Assembly: GCA_028277185.1 (NCBI GenBank) | Contig: JANQGQ010000029.1 | Span: forward strand, 1 to 64,000 | Reading direction: 5' to 3' | Length of the DNA: 64,000 bases | Source: Woeseiaceae bacterium | Lineage (GTDB): Bacteria > Pseudomonadota > Gammaproteobacteria > Steroidobacterales > Woeseiaceae | Part shown: in pieces, positions 53,231 through 61,370 of the stretch | Layout of the letters: each line of letters starts with the position of its first letter | How positions within the stretch are numbered: position 1 is the first letter of the stretch | Notes under the pieces: generated by a model | The model's database searches: none | Told to the model about the DNA's origin: nothing | Seen by the model: the letters and a program-made list of their open reading frames with translations, nothing else | Translations under genes and position numbers: made by a program

Positions 53231-53880
53231 CAGTGCCCGGCCTCTTCGCTGCGTGGAGGCTCTCCCTGGCGCCCGAGGTGTTGCTCGATGCGTTCGAGGC
53301 TTCGGCGCATCTCGGACGTATCCGCTCGCGCTGCCTCGTCGTAGCGCCGGGTGAGTTCGGCCCCAACGCTCATCGTCTTGTAGACGCGCATCAGATAGCC
53401 GCCGATGCCGCCCACGATCGTCGTCGACAGCGCGAGGAGAATGCCGCCGTCGATCATCCGCTCCAGCATCGCGAAGGCGCCCGAGGAGAGCGCGACGTCC
53501 CTGTCGCCGAGCGCGTAGATCAACGCGCTGCGCATTCCTATGGCGGTCCAGATCACCCCGGTACCGAAAAACAGCGTCGTCCAGGTATCGGCGAGCTGGT
53601 CGAGCTGTACGATCCGGCTGACGGGAGCGTTTTCGGCAAGCCGGGTTTTGAGCGTAGCCAGGGTCAGTGCGTAGGCGGCGAGGAGCACCACGAAAACCGG
53701 AATGGACCAGCCGAGGTTGTGAGTCAGCCAGGCGGCCCACGACACGGGCGCGGTAACCCGGTCGCCCGGGAGCGTCAGCACGCCCTGTTCTGCAAGCACG
53801 AGCAGCACCGCGACGCCGGCGGTCAGCGTGAGCAATGCTCCGGTGACGAGACCTTTGAGGAAACGCAGGCCGTGTTCCAT
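53230..53880 (-). CDS. MotA/TolQ/ExbB-like membrane channel protein
   Basis: A 216-residue membrane protein with four hydrophobic segments (about residues 8-32, 55-72, 100-120, 138-165). The last two, FFGTGVIWTAIGMRSALIY and ILLALSTTIVGGIGGYLM, match the conserved TolQ/ExbB proton-channel helices (GT..G and LSTTI.G). A charged cytoplasmic tail follows. Together with the next gene it should form a proton-driven stator. It is separated by three bases from the lipoprotein gene and is clearly different from the ExbB at 11204. Confidence 0.8.
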   Translation of the reverse strand: MEHGLRFLKGLVTGALLTLTAGVAVLLVLAEQGVLTLPGDRVTAPVSWAAWLTHNLGWSIPVFVVLLAAYALTLATLKTRLAENAPVSRIVQLDQLADTWTTLFFGTGVIWTAIGMRSALIYALGDRDVALSSGAFAMLERMIDGGILLALSTTIVGGIGGYLMRVYKTMSVGAELTRRYDEAARADTSEMRRSLERIEQHLGRQGEPPRSEEAGH

Positions 53881-53883
53881 CGC

Positions 53884-54447
53884 CTAGCGCTCCTGGCGGC
53901 TTGCCGAGCAGGCGTTGCAGGTCGCTTCAAGGACCAGCTCGACTTCCTGATAGAGACGGTCCGCTCGATAGTACCCATCGCTGTCCAGGCTCACCTTGAG
54001 CAGGCCGCGCTCCTTCGACGAGAGCTCGCGCTCCATGTCGAGCAGCACCTTGCGCTTGTTCGGGCAGGTATGCGAGCAGTTGTTGTAGTCGCTCCTGAGC
54101 GACATGAACTTCACGTTGAAGTAGCGGTTGTAGTAGTCCTCGGCCTGGCGTCGGCTGAGAAGCCCCTCGTCCGCGGACCAGACGAGAAACTCGCTGAAGA
54201 CGCGTTTGTTTTCAGGTTTCGGATCGCCTTCCGCTATCGTCAAAAGGTCGTCGTAGTAGCGGTCGAACTGAGCATGGCATCCCCCGGACAAGGACTGCTT
54301 GACGCCCGCGACGGCGCTGTCGAGGTTGCGTGTCTGCGGCGAGTCGCACAGCGGCTGAGAGGTTACGCAGGCAGACAGCAGCGAGGGAGCAAGCAGCGCC
54401 GCGAACGCGAGACGGGTGGGTAATGGTTTGTCGGCAATGGGTTTCAC
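53884..54447 (-). CDS. cysteine-rich lipoprotein
   Basis: A 187-residue predicted lipoprotein: lipobox LLSAC with Cys27, then a helical, charged domain holding at least six more cysteines (CDSP, GGC, NNCSHTC, CNAC). The last CxxC and CxxxC-like spacing suggest disulfides or metal binding in the periplasm. It is the second gene of the seven-gene operon, 24 bases after the coiled-coil protein gene. No family recognised. Residue after the Cys is Val, so outer-membrane sorting is likely. Confidence 0.75.
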   Translation of the reverse strand: MKPIADKPLPTRLAFAALLAPSLLSACVTSQPLCDSPQTRNLDSAVAGVKQSLSGGCHAQFDRYYDDLLTIAEGDPKPENKRVFSEFLVWSADEGLLSRRQAEDYYNRYFNVKFMSLRSDYNNCSHTCPNKRKVLLDMERELSSKERGLLKVSLDSDGYYRADRLYQEVELVLEATCNACSASRQER

Positions 54448-54471
54448 GACGGTCTCCTTGTTGGCGAAGAG

Positions 54472-55311
54472 CTACTGTTCGAGCGGGCTGCGATACGCCT
54501 GCTCGACGCTGCCGGGCGGCGGTCCCGCCACGAGCGCGCGGGATTCCTCGTCGCCGAAGAGAATGGATTTGACGCCGCCGACCACCTCCATCATTTCGGG
54601 CGTGATGATCCCGAACGACTGGTTGAGTTGTTCCATGAGCGTCGCGCGTGCGATCTCCTGACGGGTTCGCTGGATCAGGAGGCTGGTTTCCTCCATGTCG
54701 AGGTAGATGTCCGACGCCAATACCGCAAGCGACTGGTCGCCCTGGCTGCCGGACGTGGCGACCAGCTGATAATACTGTTTGAACCGCTCCGACAGCCGCA
54801 TCCCCGAGCGGCCTCTGAGAGTCGGGGAGGCCGCGGTCGTCGCGCTCGCGGCTTGTTTGCCGACCAGGGTCTCCTGCAGCGACCACGACGTCATCTTCTT
54901 GCCGAGTTCGTTGCGAAGCGAGCGTTCGAGACTGATACGCGTGTTGTTGACGGTGTGTTCCATGTCCGGAAGCCGTTCCTCCATGATCGTCAGCATGTCG
55001 AGATAACTCGCGCCGATCTGGCGGGCGAGGCGCTGACAGCCGGGATCGTTTTCCGCGCCGTCGCACTTGCTTTGCTCATACAGTTCGCGCTGCTGATCCA
55101 GTCGCCCGATGACTTCCTGGAGTCCGGTCTCCATGTCGCGCGCAACGTTGCCGGTCTGGCGCAGGTCTTCGACGACCGTGGTGGGGAAGAGGCGAATCGT
55201 CGGTGTATTTGCGTAGACAGACGCGGCGACGCTCATGAGCACTGCGGTAGCAAGAAGCGACGGCAGGAGGCGCGCGTTCGGTCGGCTGCGGGGTAAGGCT
55301 GTGGCTTGCAT
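54472..55311 (-). CDS. exported coiled-coil protein, first gene of the TolQR-like operon
   Basis: A 279-residue protein with a signal peptide (about residues 1-34, ending VYANT) and a mostly alpha-helical mature part with coiled-coil segments (about residues 50-150 and 190-240). Two cysteines in the CDGAENDPGCQ stretch may form a disulfide. The ATG at 55311 has GAGGACA 7 bases upstream; an in-frame ORF start at 55410 lies in the Fur box region and is rejected. Family not recognised. First gene of the operon, divergent from feoA. Confidence 0.75.
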   Translation of the reverse strand: MQATALPRSRPNARLLPSLLATAVLMSVAASVYANTPTIRLFPTTVVEDLRQTGNVARDMETGLQEVIGRLDQQRELYEQSKCDGAENDPGCQRLARQIGASYLDMLTIMEERLPDMEHTVNNTRISLERSLRNELGKKMTSWSLQETLVGKQAASATTAASPTLRGRSGMRLSERFKQYYQLVATSGSQGDQSLAVLASDIYLDMEETSLLIQRTRQEIARATLMEQLNQSFGIITPEMMEVVGGVKSILFGDEESRALVAGPPPGSVEQAYRSPLEQ

Positions 55312-55400
55312 TCGCGTGTCCTCGGCGTTGCGGATTTGCCGGTGTGGTTCCGATGTGGAGAACGCTACTGAAGTCGCCATGAATGCAAACTGAACGCCGC

Positions 55401-55433
55401 TTGCCCGCATAAATGCGAATGATTATCATCTGC
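55401..55433 (+). promoter_or_regulatory. feoAB promoter with overlapping Fur box
   Basis: TTGCCC (55401-55406), 17-base spacer, TATCAT (55424-55429), reading toward feoA. A Fur box covers 55415-55433: GCGAATGAT-T-ATCATCTGC matches 14 of 19 positions of the GATAATGATWATCATTATC consensus and overlaps the -10. Fe-Fur binding would repress feoAB. The same site lies about 104 bases before the divergent seven-gene operon, so that operon may also be iron-responsive. Confidence 0.7.
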
Positions 55434-55461
55434 CGGTGTACGGCTGAATCCGGTACCGATC

Positions 55462-55713
55462 ATGCGAAACACAGTGCGCTCCATGGCGACGATGGAGCCA
55501 GGTCAGCGGGCCGTGATAACGGCGGTAACCGGTTTCGACGGCACGATCCAGCGGCTCATGTCGCTCGGGCTGGTCGAGGGCGCCGCCATCGAAATGGCGG
55601 GTGCCGCGATCGGCGGCGATCCTCTCGAATTCCGGCTCTACGGCTGCGGCGTCTCGGTCCGCCGGGAGCAGGCAGAGCGCTTTCTGATCGACCTGAGCGA
55701 ACCCGTTGGCTAA
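55462..55713 (+). CDS. feoA: ferrous iron transport protein FeoA
   Basis: An 83-residue SH3-like cytoplasmic protein of the FeoA family that supports FeoB-mediated Fe(II) import. GLVEGAAIEMAGAAIGGDP and LYGCGVSVRREQAE are characteristic. ATG 55462 is used; a start at the internal MATMEPGQ is also possible. The TAA stop overlaps the feoB start by 8 bases, so feoA and feoB are coupled. Confidence 0.9.
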   Translation: MRNTVRSMATMEPGQRAVITAVTGFDGTIQRLMSLGLVEGAAIEMAGAAIGGDPLEFRLYGCGVSVRREQAERFLIDLSEPVG

Positions 55714-57889
55714 CGGGGCGGAAATCCGGATACCCGTCGAATCTCTGTCCGGAAATCGCCGCAAGGTCGTCAGTATCGCCGTCGTCGGCACACCGAATTC
55801 CGGTAAGAGCACGCTGTTCAATCGCCTGACCGGGCTTCGCCAGCGAACCGCGAACTATCCTGGCGTCACCGTGGAGCGTCACGTCGGTACGCTGCGCGGA
55901 TCGGGCGGTGCCATCGAGCTCGTCGATTTGCCCGGAACCCATGGCCTGACGCCGCATTCGATGGAAGAGGCGGTGGCCGTCGATGCCGTGTTCGGGTTAC
56001 TCGAGGGCTGCGAGCCACCGGCCGGGCTGCTCGCGATCGTTGACGCCAGCAACCTGTATCAGGGGCTGTACCTGCTCCAGCAGCTCCTCGAGCTAGGCTT
56101 GCCGGTCGTGGTCGCCCTGACCATGACGGACGCGGCCGCGGCGGCAGGCGCCGCGGTGGATGCCGAACGCTTGTCGGAGCGCCTCGGCGGCGTGCCGGTC
56201 ATGTCGACGGTAGCGACGACCGGCAAGGGTGTGGCGCCGCTCGTCGAGCAGCTTGCCGCCCTGGCCGAACGGCCGCCAGCCGTGTCCGTTCCCGGGATCT
56301 GGCCGGAGCTCGAAGCGGTAACGGAACCGTTGGCCGGGGAGACCGGTATCGCGCCGGCGCTCTTTTCCCGGGCGCTCATTGCACCGGACTCGGCTCCGGC
56401 CGCCGCGGCCCTCGCCCTGGTCGACGACGACAAGCGGTCGGCCCTGGCCCGCGCCCGCGAAGCACTGTTCGCCGACGTTCCGGCTCAGGCTGCGGAAGCG
56501 CGGGCGCGCTACGCCTGGGCGCGGGATGCCCGTGCGGCCGTACTGCGGCAGCAGGCGGCGAGCAAGACCCTGCTCGATCGGACGGCAGCGTTTCTGAATC
56601 GGCCCTGGCCCGGCACGATCGGATTGTTCCTCGTGATGCTGGCTGTGTTCCAGGCGGTGTTCGCCTGGGCGACGCCGTTCATGGATCTGATCGACGCCGG
56701 GTCGGCCAGTCTTGCCGCCGCAAGCTACTCCGCGCTGGGCGGCGGCATGCTTGCAAGCCTCGTGGCCGACGGCGTCATCGCGGGCGTCGGCAGCGTGATC
56801 ATCTTCCTCCCGCAGATCCTCATTCTGTTCCTGTTCATCATCGTGCTCGAGGACTCCGGCTATCTCGCGCGCGCGGCCTATCTGATGGACAGGGTGATGC
56901 GCTCGGCCGGCTTGTCGGGGCAGTCGATCATCCCGATGATCTCCAGCTTTGCCTGCGCCGTTCCGGGCATCATGGCGACGCGCGTGATACCTCAGCGGCG
57001 CGACCGTATCGCGACGATTCTTGCCGCGCCGTTCATGACCTGCTCAGCGCGGCTTCCCGTCTACGCGCTGCTCATCGCCGCATTCGTACCGCGACAGAGC
57101 GTCGGCCCCATGAACCTGCAGGGACTCGTGCTCTTCGGCCTGTACGCGTTCGGGATCGTGATGGGCATCGTGACGGCGCTGCTGATTCGCCGAACCGCCC
57201 TCCGCGGGCCGCGTCCGGCGTTTGCGCTGATGCTTCCCGAGTTCCGCCGGCCCAATCTTCGAACCGTCGCGTTCGCGCTCCTGGGGCGCGTGAAAGTCTT
57301 CCTGTACCGCGCAGGCACGGTGATTTTCGCCGTCGCGGTGCTGATCTGGGCCCTGGCGTACTTTCCGCGGCTGGACGATACCGATGCACGCGCTGCCGCG
57401 TTCGTCAGCGGGCTCCCCGCCGAACTCGATGCCGGCGCGCGAGCGGCGGCCACGGCCGATTTTCAGAATCGGCTGGCGGCCGAGCAGCTCGAACAGAGCG
57501 TTCTGGGACGGATGGGGCATTTCGTCGAGCCGGTGTTCGAGCCGCTGGGCTGGGACTGGCGTGTCTCGGCGGCCGTCATCGCCGGTTTCCCGGCCAGGGA
57601 AGTCGTCGTTGCGGTGCTTGGCACCGTCTACGCCGTCGGTTCCGAGGCGGACGACGCGACGCTGGCCGATCGGCTGCGTGCATCGACGTGGCCGGACGGG
57701 AGTCCGGTCTTCACGCTGCCGATGGTCATCGGGCTGCTGATCTTCTATGCGATGTGCCTGCAGTGCGCGGCGACGCTGGCGGTCATCCGGCGCGAGACGA
57801 ACTCCTGGGGCTGGCCGGCGTTTGCCTGGGTCTACATGACCGCGCTCGGCTACCTGGGAGCGTTGCTGGCATTCCAGCTCGGCAGCTAG
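55706..57889 (+). CDS. feoB: ferrous iron transporter FeoB with altered G4 motif
   Basis: A 727-residue Fe(II) importer: N-terminal G domain (G1 GTPNSGKST residues 28-36; G3 DLPGTHG), helical linker, then a polytopic membrane domain with CAVPGIMATR and PVYALLIAAFVP gate/core helices. The guanine-specificity motif NxxD is replaced: the sequence is ALTMTDA with Thr139 at the Asn position and Asp142 kept. That may relax GTP specificity. TTG start, overlapping feoA by 8 bases. A little short of the 770-residue norm but complete. Confidence 0.96.
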   Translation: MANGAEIRIPVESLSGNRRKVVSIAVVGTPNSGKSTLFNRLTGLRQRTANYPGVTVERHVGTLRGSGGAIELVDLPGTHGLTPHSMEEAVAVDAVFGLLEGCEPPAGLLAIVDASNLYQGLYLLQQLLELGLPVVVALTMTDAAAAAGAAVDAERLSERLGGVPVMSTVATTGKGVAPLVEQLAALAERPPAVSVPGIWPELEAVTEPLAGETGIAPALFSRALIAPDSAPAAAALALVDDDKRSALARAREALFADVPAQAAEARARYAWARDARAAVLRQQAASKTLLDRTAAFLNRPWPGTIGLFLVMLAVFQAVFAWATPFMDLIDAGSASLAAASYSALGGGMLASLVADGVIAGVGSVIIFLPQILILFLFIIVLEDSGYLARAAYLMDRVMRSAGLSGQSIIPMISSFACAVPGIMATRVIPQRRDRIATILAAPFMTCSARLPVYALLIAAFVPRQSVGPMNLQGLVLFGLYAFGIVMGIVTALLIRRTALRGPRPAFALMLPEFRRPNLRTVAFALLGRVKVFLYRAGTVIFAVAVLIWALAYFPRLDDTDARAAAFVSGLPAELDAGARAAATADFQNRLAAEQLEQSVLGRMGHFVEPVFEPLGWDWRVSAAVIAGFPAREVVVAVLGTVYAVGSEADDATLADRLRASTWPDGSPVFTLPMVIGLLIFYAMCLQCAATLAVIRRETNSWGWPAFAWVYMTALGYLGALLAFQLGS

Positions 57890-57901
57890 TTCTCTGTCCG
57901 C

Positions 57902-58519
57902 TCAGCCGCTGGCGTCGACGGACTCGCGAACGAGCGGAGCGGGCGAGAACAGCACGCCGAAGAGTTCGCACCAGATGACGACACTGCCGTACTCGTCGAC
58001 GTCGACGCCGGGCGGAACCTCGTAGTTCTGATTGCCGACGTTGCCTTTGAGTACTCCAAGGCTCAGATAGCCGTTGTCGACGACGTCATCCGCCGATTCC
58101 GGCGACGCGTGTCTTGCCAGATAGACGACGAGATCCGGGCCGTTCGTCGTTCGAAAATCCTCGAAGCGGATCAGGTGCCGCCCGTTCGGCAGCGCGTACA
58201 GCGTTGCCTGTCCGGTGCCTTTGTGAACGGCGTCGGCGTCACGAAACGAACCGCGGGCAAGCACTGTCGGGCCCGCGGACGGCATCTCGTCGTCAGCCGC
58301 AATCTCCGGGGCGTCAGCGGCGGCTGACATGATGTCGTCGCGCATCTCGCCGCGGACCGTCTCGGGCATCGCGAGCACGGCATCGATGTCGACGCGTCCG
58401 TCGTCCGTCATGTAGGAAAATTCTTCGTCGACCGTTCTGTCGAAAAACAGCGGTGACGCCAGATAACCGCCGATTGCCAGCAGTACGATTGTGATCAGTG
58501 CGAACAGGGTCTTCTTCAT
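57902..58519 (-). CDS. DM13 domain-containing exported protein
   Basis: A 205-residue protein anchored or exported by an N-terminal hydrophobic segment (about residues 3-22). The C-terminal 110 residues form a DM13 domain: ARGSFRDADAVHKGTGQATL, then FRTTNGPDLVVYLA, GNVGNQNYEVP and VVIWCELFGVLFSPAPL with the conserved Cys. DM13 domains are predicted electron-transfer or redox domains in exported proteins. It is convergent with feoB (12 bases) and separate from the aminotransferase by 20 bases. Confidence 0.88.
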   Translation of the reverse strand: MKKTLFALITIVLLAIGGYLASPLFFDRTVDEEFSYMTDDGRVDIDAVLAMPETVRGEMRDDIMSAAADAPEIAADDEMPSAGPTVLARGSFRDADAVHKGTGQATLYALPNGRHLIRFEDFRTTNGPDLVVYLARHASPESADDVVDNGYLSLGVLKGNVGNQNYEVPPGVDVDEYGSVVIWCELFGVLFSPAPLVRESVDASG

Positions 58520-58539
58520 TGGCGCTCCGGATGTTTCGG

Positions 58540-59706
58540 TCATAGTGCCGACAGGCGGCGTGCCGCTTCGTCGAGGGTCGCGTCGTCTTTTGCGAAGCAG
58601 AACCGAAGCAGGCGGGGAGCGAACGCATCCTTCGAGAACACGCTCACCGGTATCGACGCCACGCCGGGATTCCCGGTCCATGATAGCGCAAGCCGCTCGT
58701 CGGCCTCCGCCGAGACGGCGCTGTAGTCGAGTAGCTGAAAGAAGGTACTGGCAGCCGGCGACCAGCGAAAGCGCGAATCGCGAAGTCCGTCGAGAAACCG
58801 GTCGCGCTTCTCCTGATAGAAGCCGGCAAGCTGCTCCGCGAAGTCCGGGTTTCGTTCGAGATACTCCGCAATCGCGTATTGCATGGGCGTGCTCACGGCG
58901 AAGGTCGTGAACTGGTGAACCTTCCGCAACTCCGCGCTGAGGCGGGCCGGTGCGACGCAGTAGCCGATCTTCCAGCCGGTCGCATGGAGGGACTTGCCGA
59001 ACGAGGACACCACGCAACTGCGCTCCCAAAGCTCGTCGTGCGTGAGAACGCTCCGGTGCTGCCGTCCGTCGAATACGATGTGTTCGTAGACTTCGTCGGC
59101 CAGCAGCAGAGCCGGGCTGTCGCGCAGTATCGCTGCCAGGCGATCCAGGTCTTCCGCGTCGAGCAGCGCGCCGGTCGGGTTGTGAGGAAAGTTGACGACG
59201 AGCAGCCGGGTGCGCTCACCAATGGACTGCTCGAGTTTCGACCAGTCGACGGAGAAATGCGATCGTGCCGGGTCATAGTCCATCGCGACGTGGCGCGGTC
59301 GCGCTCCCGCAAGAGTGACCGCCGGGGCGTACGCGTCGTAGGCCGGGTCCAGCAGCACGGCCTCGTCCCCGGGACCGACGAACGCCTGAATGGCACAGAA
59401 CAGACCTTCCGTCGCGCCCGCGGTCACGGTCACTTCATTGACCGGGTCAACCCGCCGGCGGTCGCGGACGGCGGTTCGTCCGGCTATGGCCTCCGTCAGT
59501 TCGGGTACGCCGGCCATTGGCGCGTATTGATTGCGTCCTTTGCGGATACTCAAGGCCACCAGCTCGCGCAGTTCGTCCGGCGGATCGAATGCGGGATAGC
59601 CCTGCGACAGGTTGAGTGCACCGCACTTCCGCGCGGCCTCGCTCATGATCGTGAAGATCGTCGTGCCAACGCCGGGTAAACGGCTTCGTAGCTCGATATC
59701 GGCCAT
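58540..59706 (-). CDS. class I/II pyridoxal-phosphate aminotransferase (methionine aminotransferase-like)
   Basis: A 388-residue aspartate aminotransferase-fold enzyme of the YbdL-type, which transaminates methionine and other hydrophobic amino acids. Motifs: LSQGYPAFDPPDEL, FPHNPTGALLDAEDL (PLP ring), ADEVYEHIVF, the PLP Lys in SSFGKSLHATGWKIGY, and the terminal LRFCFAKDD with the substrate Arg. Full family length. Cytoplasmic. It is 20 bases upstream of the DM13 gene and may be co-transcribed, but no clear functional link exists. Confidence 0.93.
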   Translation of the reverse strand: MADIELRSRLPGVGTTIFTIMSEAARKCGALNLSQGYPAFDPPDELRELVALSIRKGRNQYAPMAGVPELTEAIAGRTAVRDRRRVDPVNEVTVTAGATEGLFCAIQAFVGPGDEAVLLDPAYDAYAPAVTLAGARPRHVAMDYDPARSHFSVDWSKLEQSIGERTRLLVVNFPHNPTGALLDAEDLDRLAAILRDSPALLLADEVYEHIVFDGRQHRSVLTHDELWERSCVVSSFGKSLHATGWKIGYCVAPARLSAELRKVHQFTTFAVSTPMQYAIAEYLERNPDFAEQLAGFYQEKRDRFLDGLRDSRFRWSPAASTFFQLLDYSAVSAEADERLALSWTGNPGVASIPVSVFSKDAFAPRLLRFCFAKDDATLDEAARRLSAL

Positions 59707-59788
59707 GCCCGCACCATAGGAGCTTGCGTCCCGTCCCGCAAATGCTTTGCCGGCAACGGAGCCGGCGCGCCGGGCTGCCGTTTCCGGC

Positions 59789-61207
59789 CTAGGGCGCCGC
59801 TCCCAGTCGCGTTAGCTCCGCCGACGCCAACTTGACCGCCAGTGTGTCGTCGTTGGCCCGGCTCCACTGCAGCATGAGCTCGATCTGCCGCTGTAACGCT
59901 GTTTGATACGACTCGTCGTGGTACACGTTCCGCTTTTCCTCGGGGTCGGTCTCGAGGTCGTAGAACTCATTGTGCTGCATGCCGGGCTGCGCAAAGAACT
60001 CTCGCAAAATCAGTTTGTAGCGCTGGCTGCGCATCGCGCGCTCGTCATAGCGGGACCCTTCGATCGCGCGTTCGGGAATGTTCTGCATGAACACGGGACG
60101 GGACCAGTCGTCCTCTCCGGAGCGAAGCGCCGGTATGAGATCGACGCCGTGGAAAATCGAACCGGCCCGCCCGGTGATGATCCGCCGGATTTCGTTTTCC
60201 GACCGGATGCCTGCTGCGCCGAGAATCGTCGGGGCGAGGTCGACCAGACTGACGCCGGCCTCCCAAACCTTGCCCCCGGGCAGTCCGTTTGGCCAGTGCA
60301 TGATCATCGGTATCCGGGCGGTTTCGTCGTAAGCAACGCCCATGCCGCGATACGAGCCCGGCCGCTCCCTGAACGAACCGCCATGATCCGAGATGAAGAT
60401 GAGCAGCGTATTCTCCAGAAGCCCGTTACGGCGGAGCGTGGCGACGATCCGCCCGACGTTGGCATCCAGGCTGGATACCATCGCGTAGTAGTCCTTGTGA
60501 TCGATGTCCACGTCGTCGTACAGGGCGCGGTACTCCGGTGGTGGCTGGAACGGTGCGTGCGGCGAGTAATACGACTGGTAGAGGAAAAACGGCCGATCGG
60601 CGTTCTGTTCGATAAACCGAATACCCTCATCGGTTTGTATGTCTTCGCGGTACGCCGACTCGAAGGGCGTGCCGACCCAGTGGGGCATCAACGAGTTGAA
60701 CGATTTCCAATAGTCGAAGAACCCGGGATTGCTGGTACCCAAATGCCACTTGCCGATATGCGCGTTCTGATAACCCGTGTTGTGGAGGTAGACGAGGAAG
60801 TTGTCCCAAAGCCGATAACGATTGTCGTGCCATGGGTCCGACAGGCCTTCCGGGTGTTTCGTCGGGATCTTACCGGGAAAGCCCGGGGGATAAATGACTC
60901 GCTCCAGACCGTGCTGGTGGGGATAGACGCCGGTCAGGATCGAGGCGCGCGCCGGCGTACACAGGCTTGCCGGCGTGTAGGCATTGTCGAAACGAATCCC
61001 GGTCTTCGCGAGGGCGTCGATGTTGGGCGTTTGTACGGGCTTTTCGCCGTAGACCCCTATCGCGTCCCGGCGTAGCCAGTCGCCGACGACCAAAACGACG
61101 TTCGGCGGTCGGTAGTCGCGGCCTGCCGCGAACAGGTTTTGCGTCGGCAGCATGGCCAGAGCGACGATCACTATTCCGAGGTAGATTGCCGAGCGTCTTC
61201 CTGGCAT
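59789..61207 (-). CDS. exported sulfatase
   Basis: A 472-residue type I sulfatase with an N-terminal signal (about residues 7-28). The formylglycine site is intact: Cys83 in SLCTPARASIL (CxPxR). At the first metal site the usual tandem Asp pair is VGDWLRRD here, so one Asp is replaced by Gly (Asp43 and Asp48 remain). HIGKWHLG and SDHGGSF metal motifs are present. ATG 61207 has GGAG 7 bases upstream; the upstream ATG at 61222 lacks one. No adjacent anSME is in the window, so activation depends on a distant gene. Probable substrate: a sulfated polysaccharide or ester. Confidence 0.92.
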   Translation of the reverse strand: MPGRRSAIYLGIVIVALAMLPTQNLFAAGRDYRPPNVVLVVGDWLRRDAIGVYGEKPVQTPNIDALAKTGIRFDNAYTPASLCTPARASILTGVYPHQHGLERVIYPPGFPGKIPTKHPEGLSDPWHDNRYRLWDNFLVYLHNTGYQNAHIGKWHLGTSNPGFFDYWKSFNSLMPHWVGTPFESAYREDIQTDEGIRFIEQNADRPFFLYQSYYSPHAPFQPPPEYRALYDDVDIDHKDYYAMVSSLDANVGRIVATLRRNGLLENTLLIFISDHGGSFRERPGSYRGMGVAYDETARIPMIMHWPNGLPGGKVWEAGVSLVDLAPTILGAAGIRSENEIRRIITGRAGSIFHGVDLIPALRSGEDDWSRPVFMQNIPERAIEGSRYDERAMRSQRYKLILREFFAQPGMQHNEFYDLETDPEEKRNVYHDESYQTALQRQIELMLQWSRANDDTLAVKLASAELTRLGAAP

Positions 61208-61307
61208 GACCTGACTCCGCATGGTGACAACAGCATCTTTTTCAGACTAACCGATGTCGTCGCTGCGGCAATAGCAACAGGTCGACAATTTCGTTGCGAC
61301 GAATGCA

Positions 61308-61337
61308 AAACCGCGCCACGCGGGACGAGCGCGGTTT
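61308..61337 (-). terminator. candidate intrinsic terminator, minus strand
   Basis: Perfect 9-base arms AAACCGCGC and GCGCGGTTT around a 12-base loop. On the minus strand it is followed by TTTT then GC. It lies between the VCBS-like gene (ends 61371) and the sulfatase start (61207), so it could end the former transcript. Confidence 0.5.
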
Positions 61338-61370
61338 GCATCCGCCAACGCGGGTGGTGACGCCGACTCC

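Noticed and set aside
51063..53366. A 767-residue reading of the large exported protein gene
   Set aside because: The upstream part only covers the TolR-like gene in another frame; the ATG at 52556 gives a signal peptide and a 4-base overlap with the TolR-like stop.
49751..55311. Zorya-type anti-phage system suggested by MotA/ExbB-like and TolR-like genes
   Set aside because: No ZorC, ZorD helicase or ZorE nuclease-like gene is nearby, the TolR-like protein has no OmpA-type peptidoglycan domain, and the other genes encode exported, SPOR-like and lytic transglycosylase proteins. An envelope function fits better.
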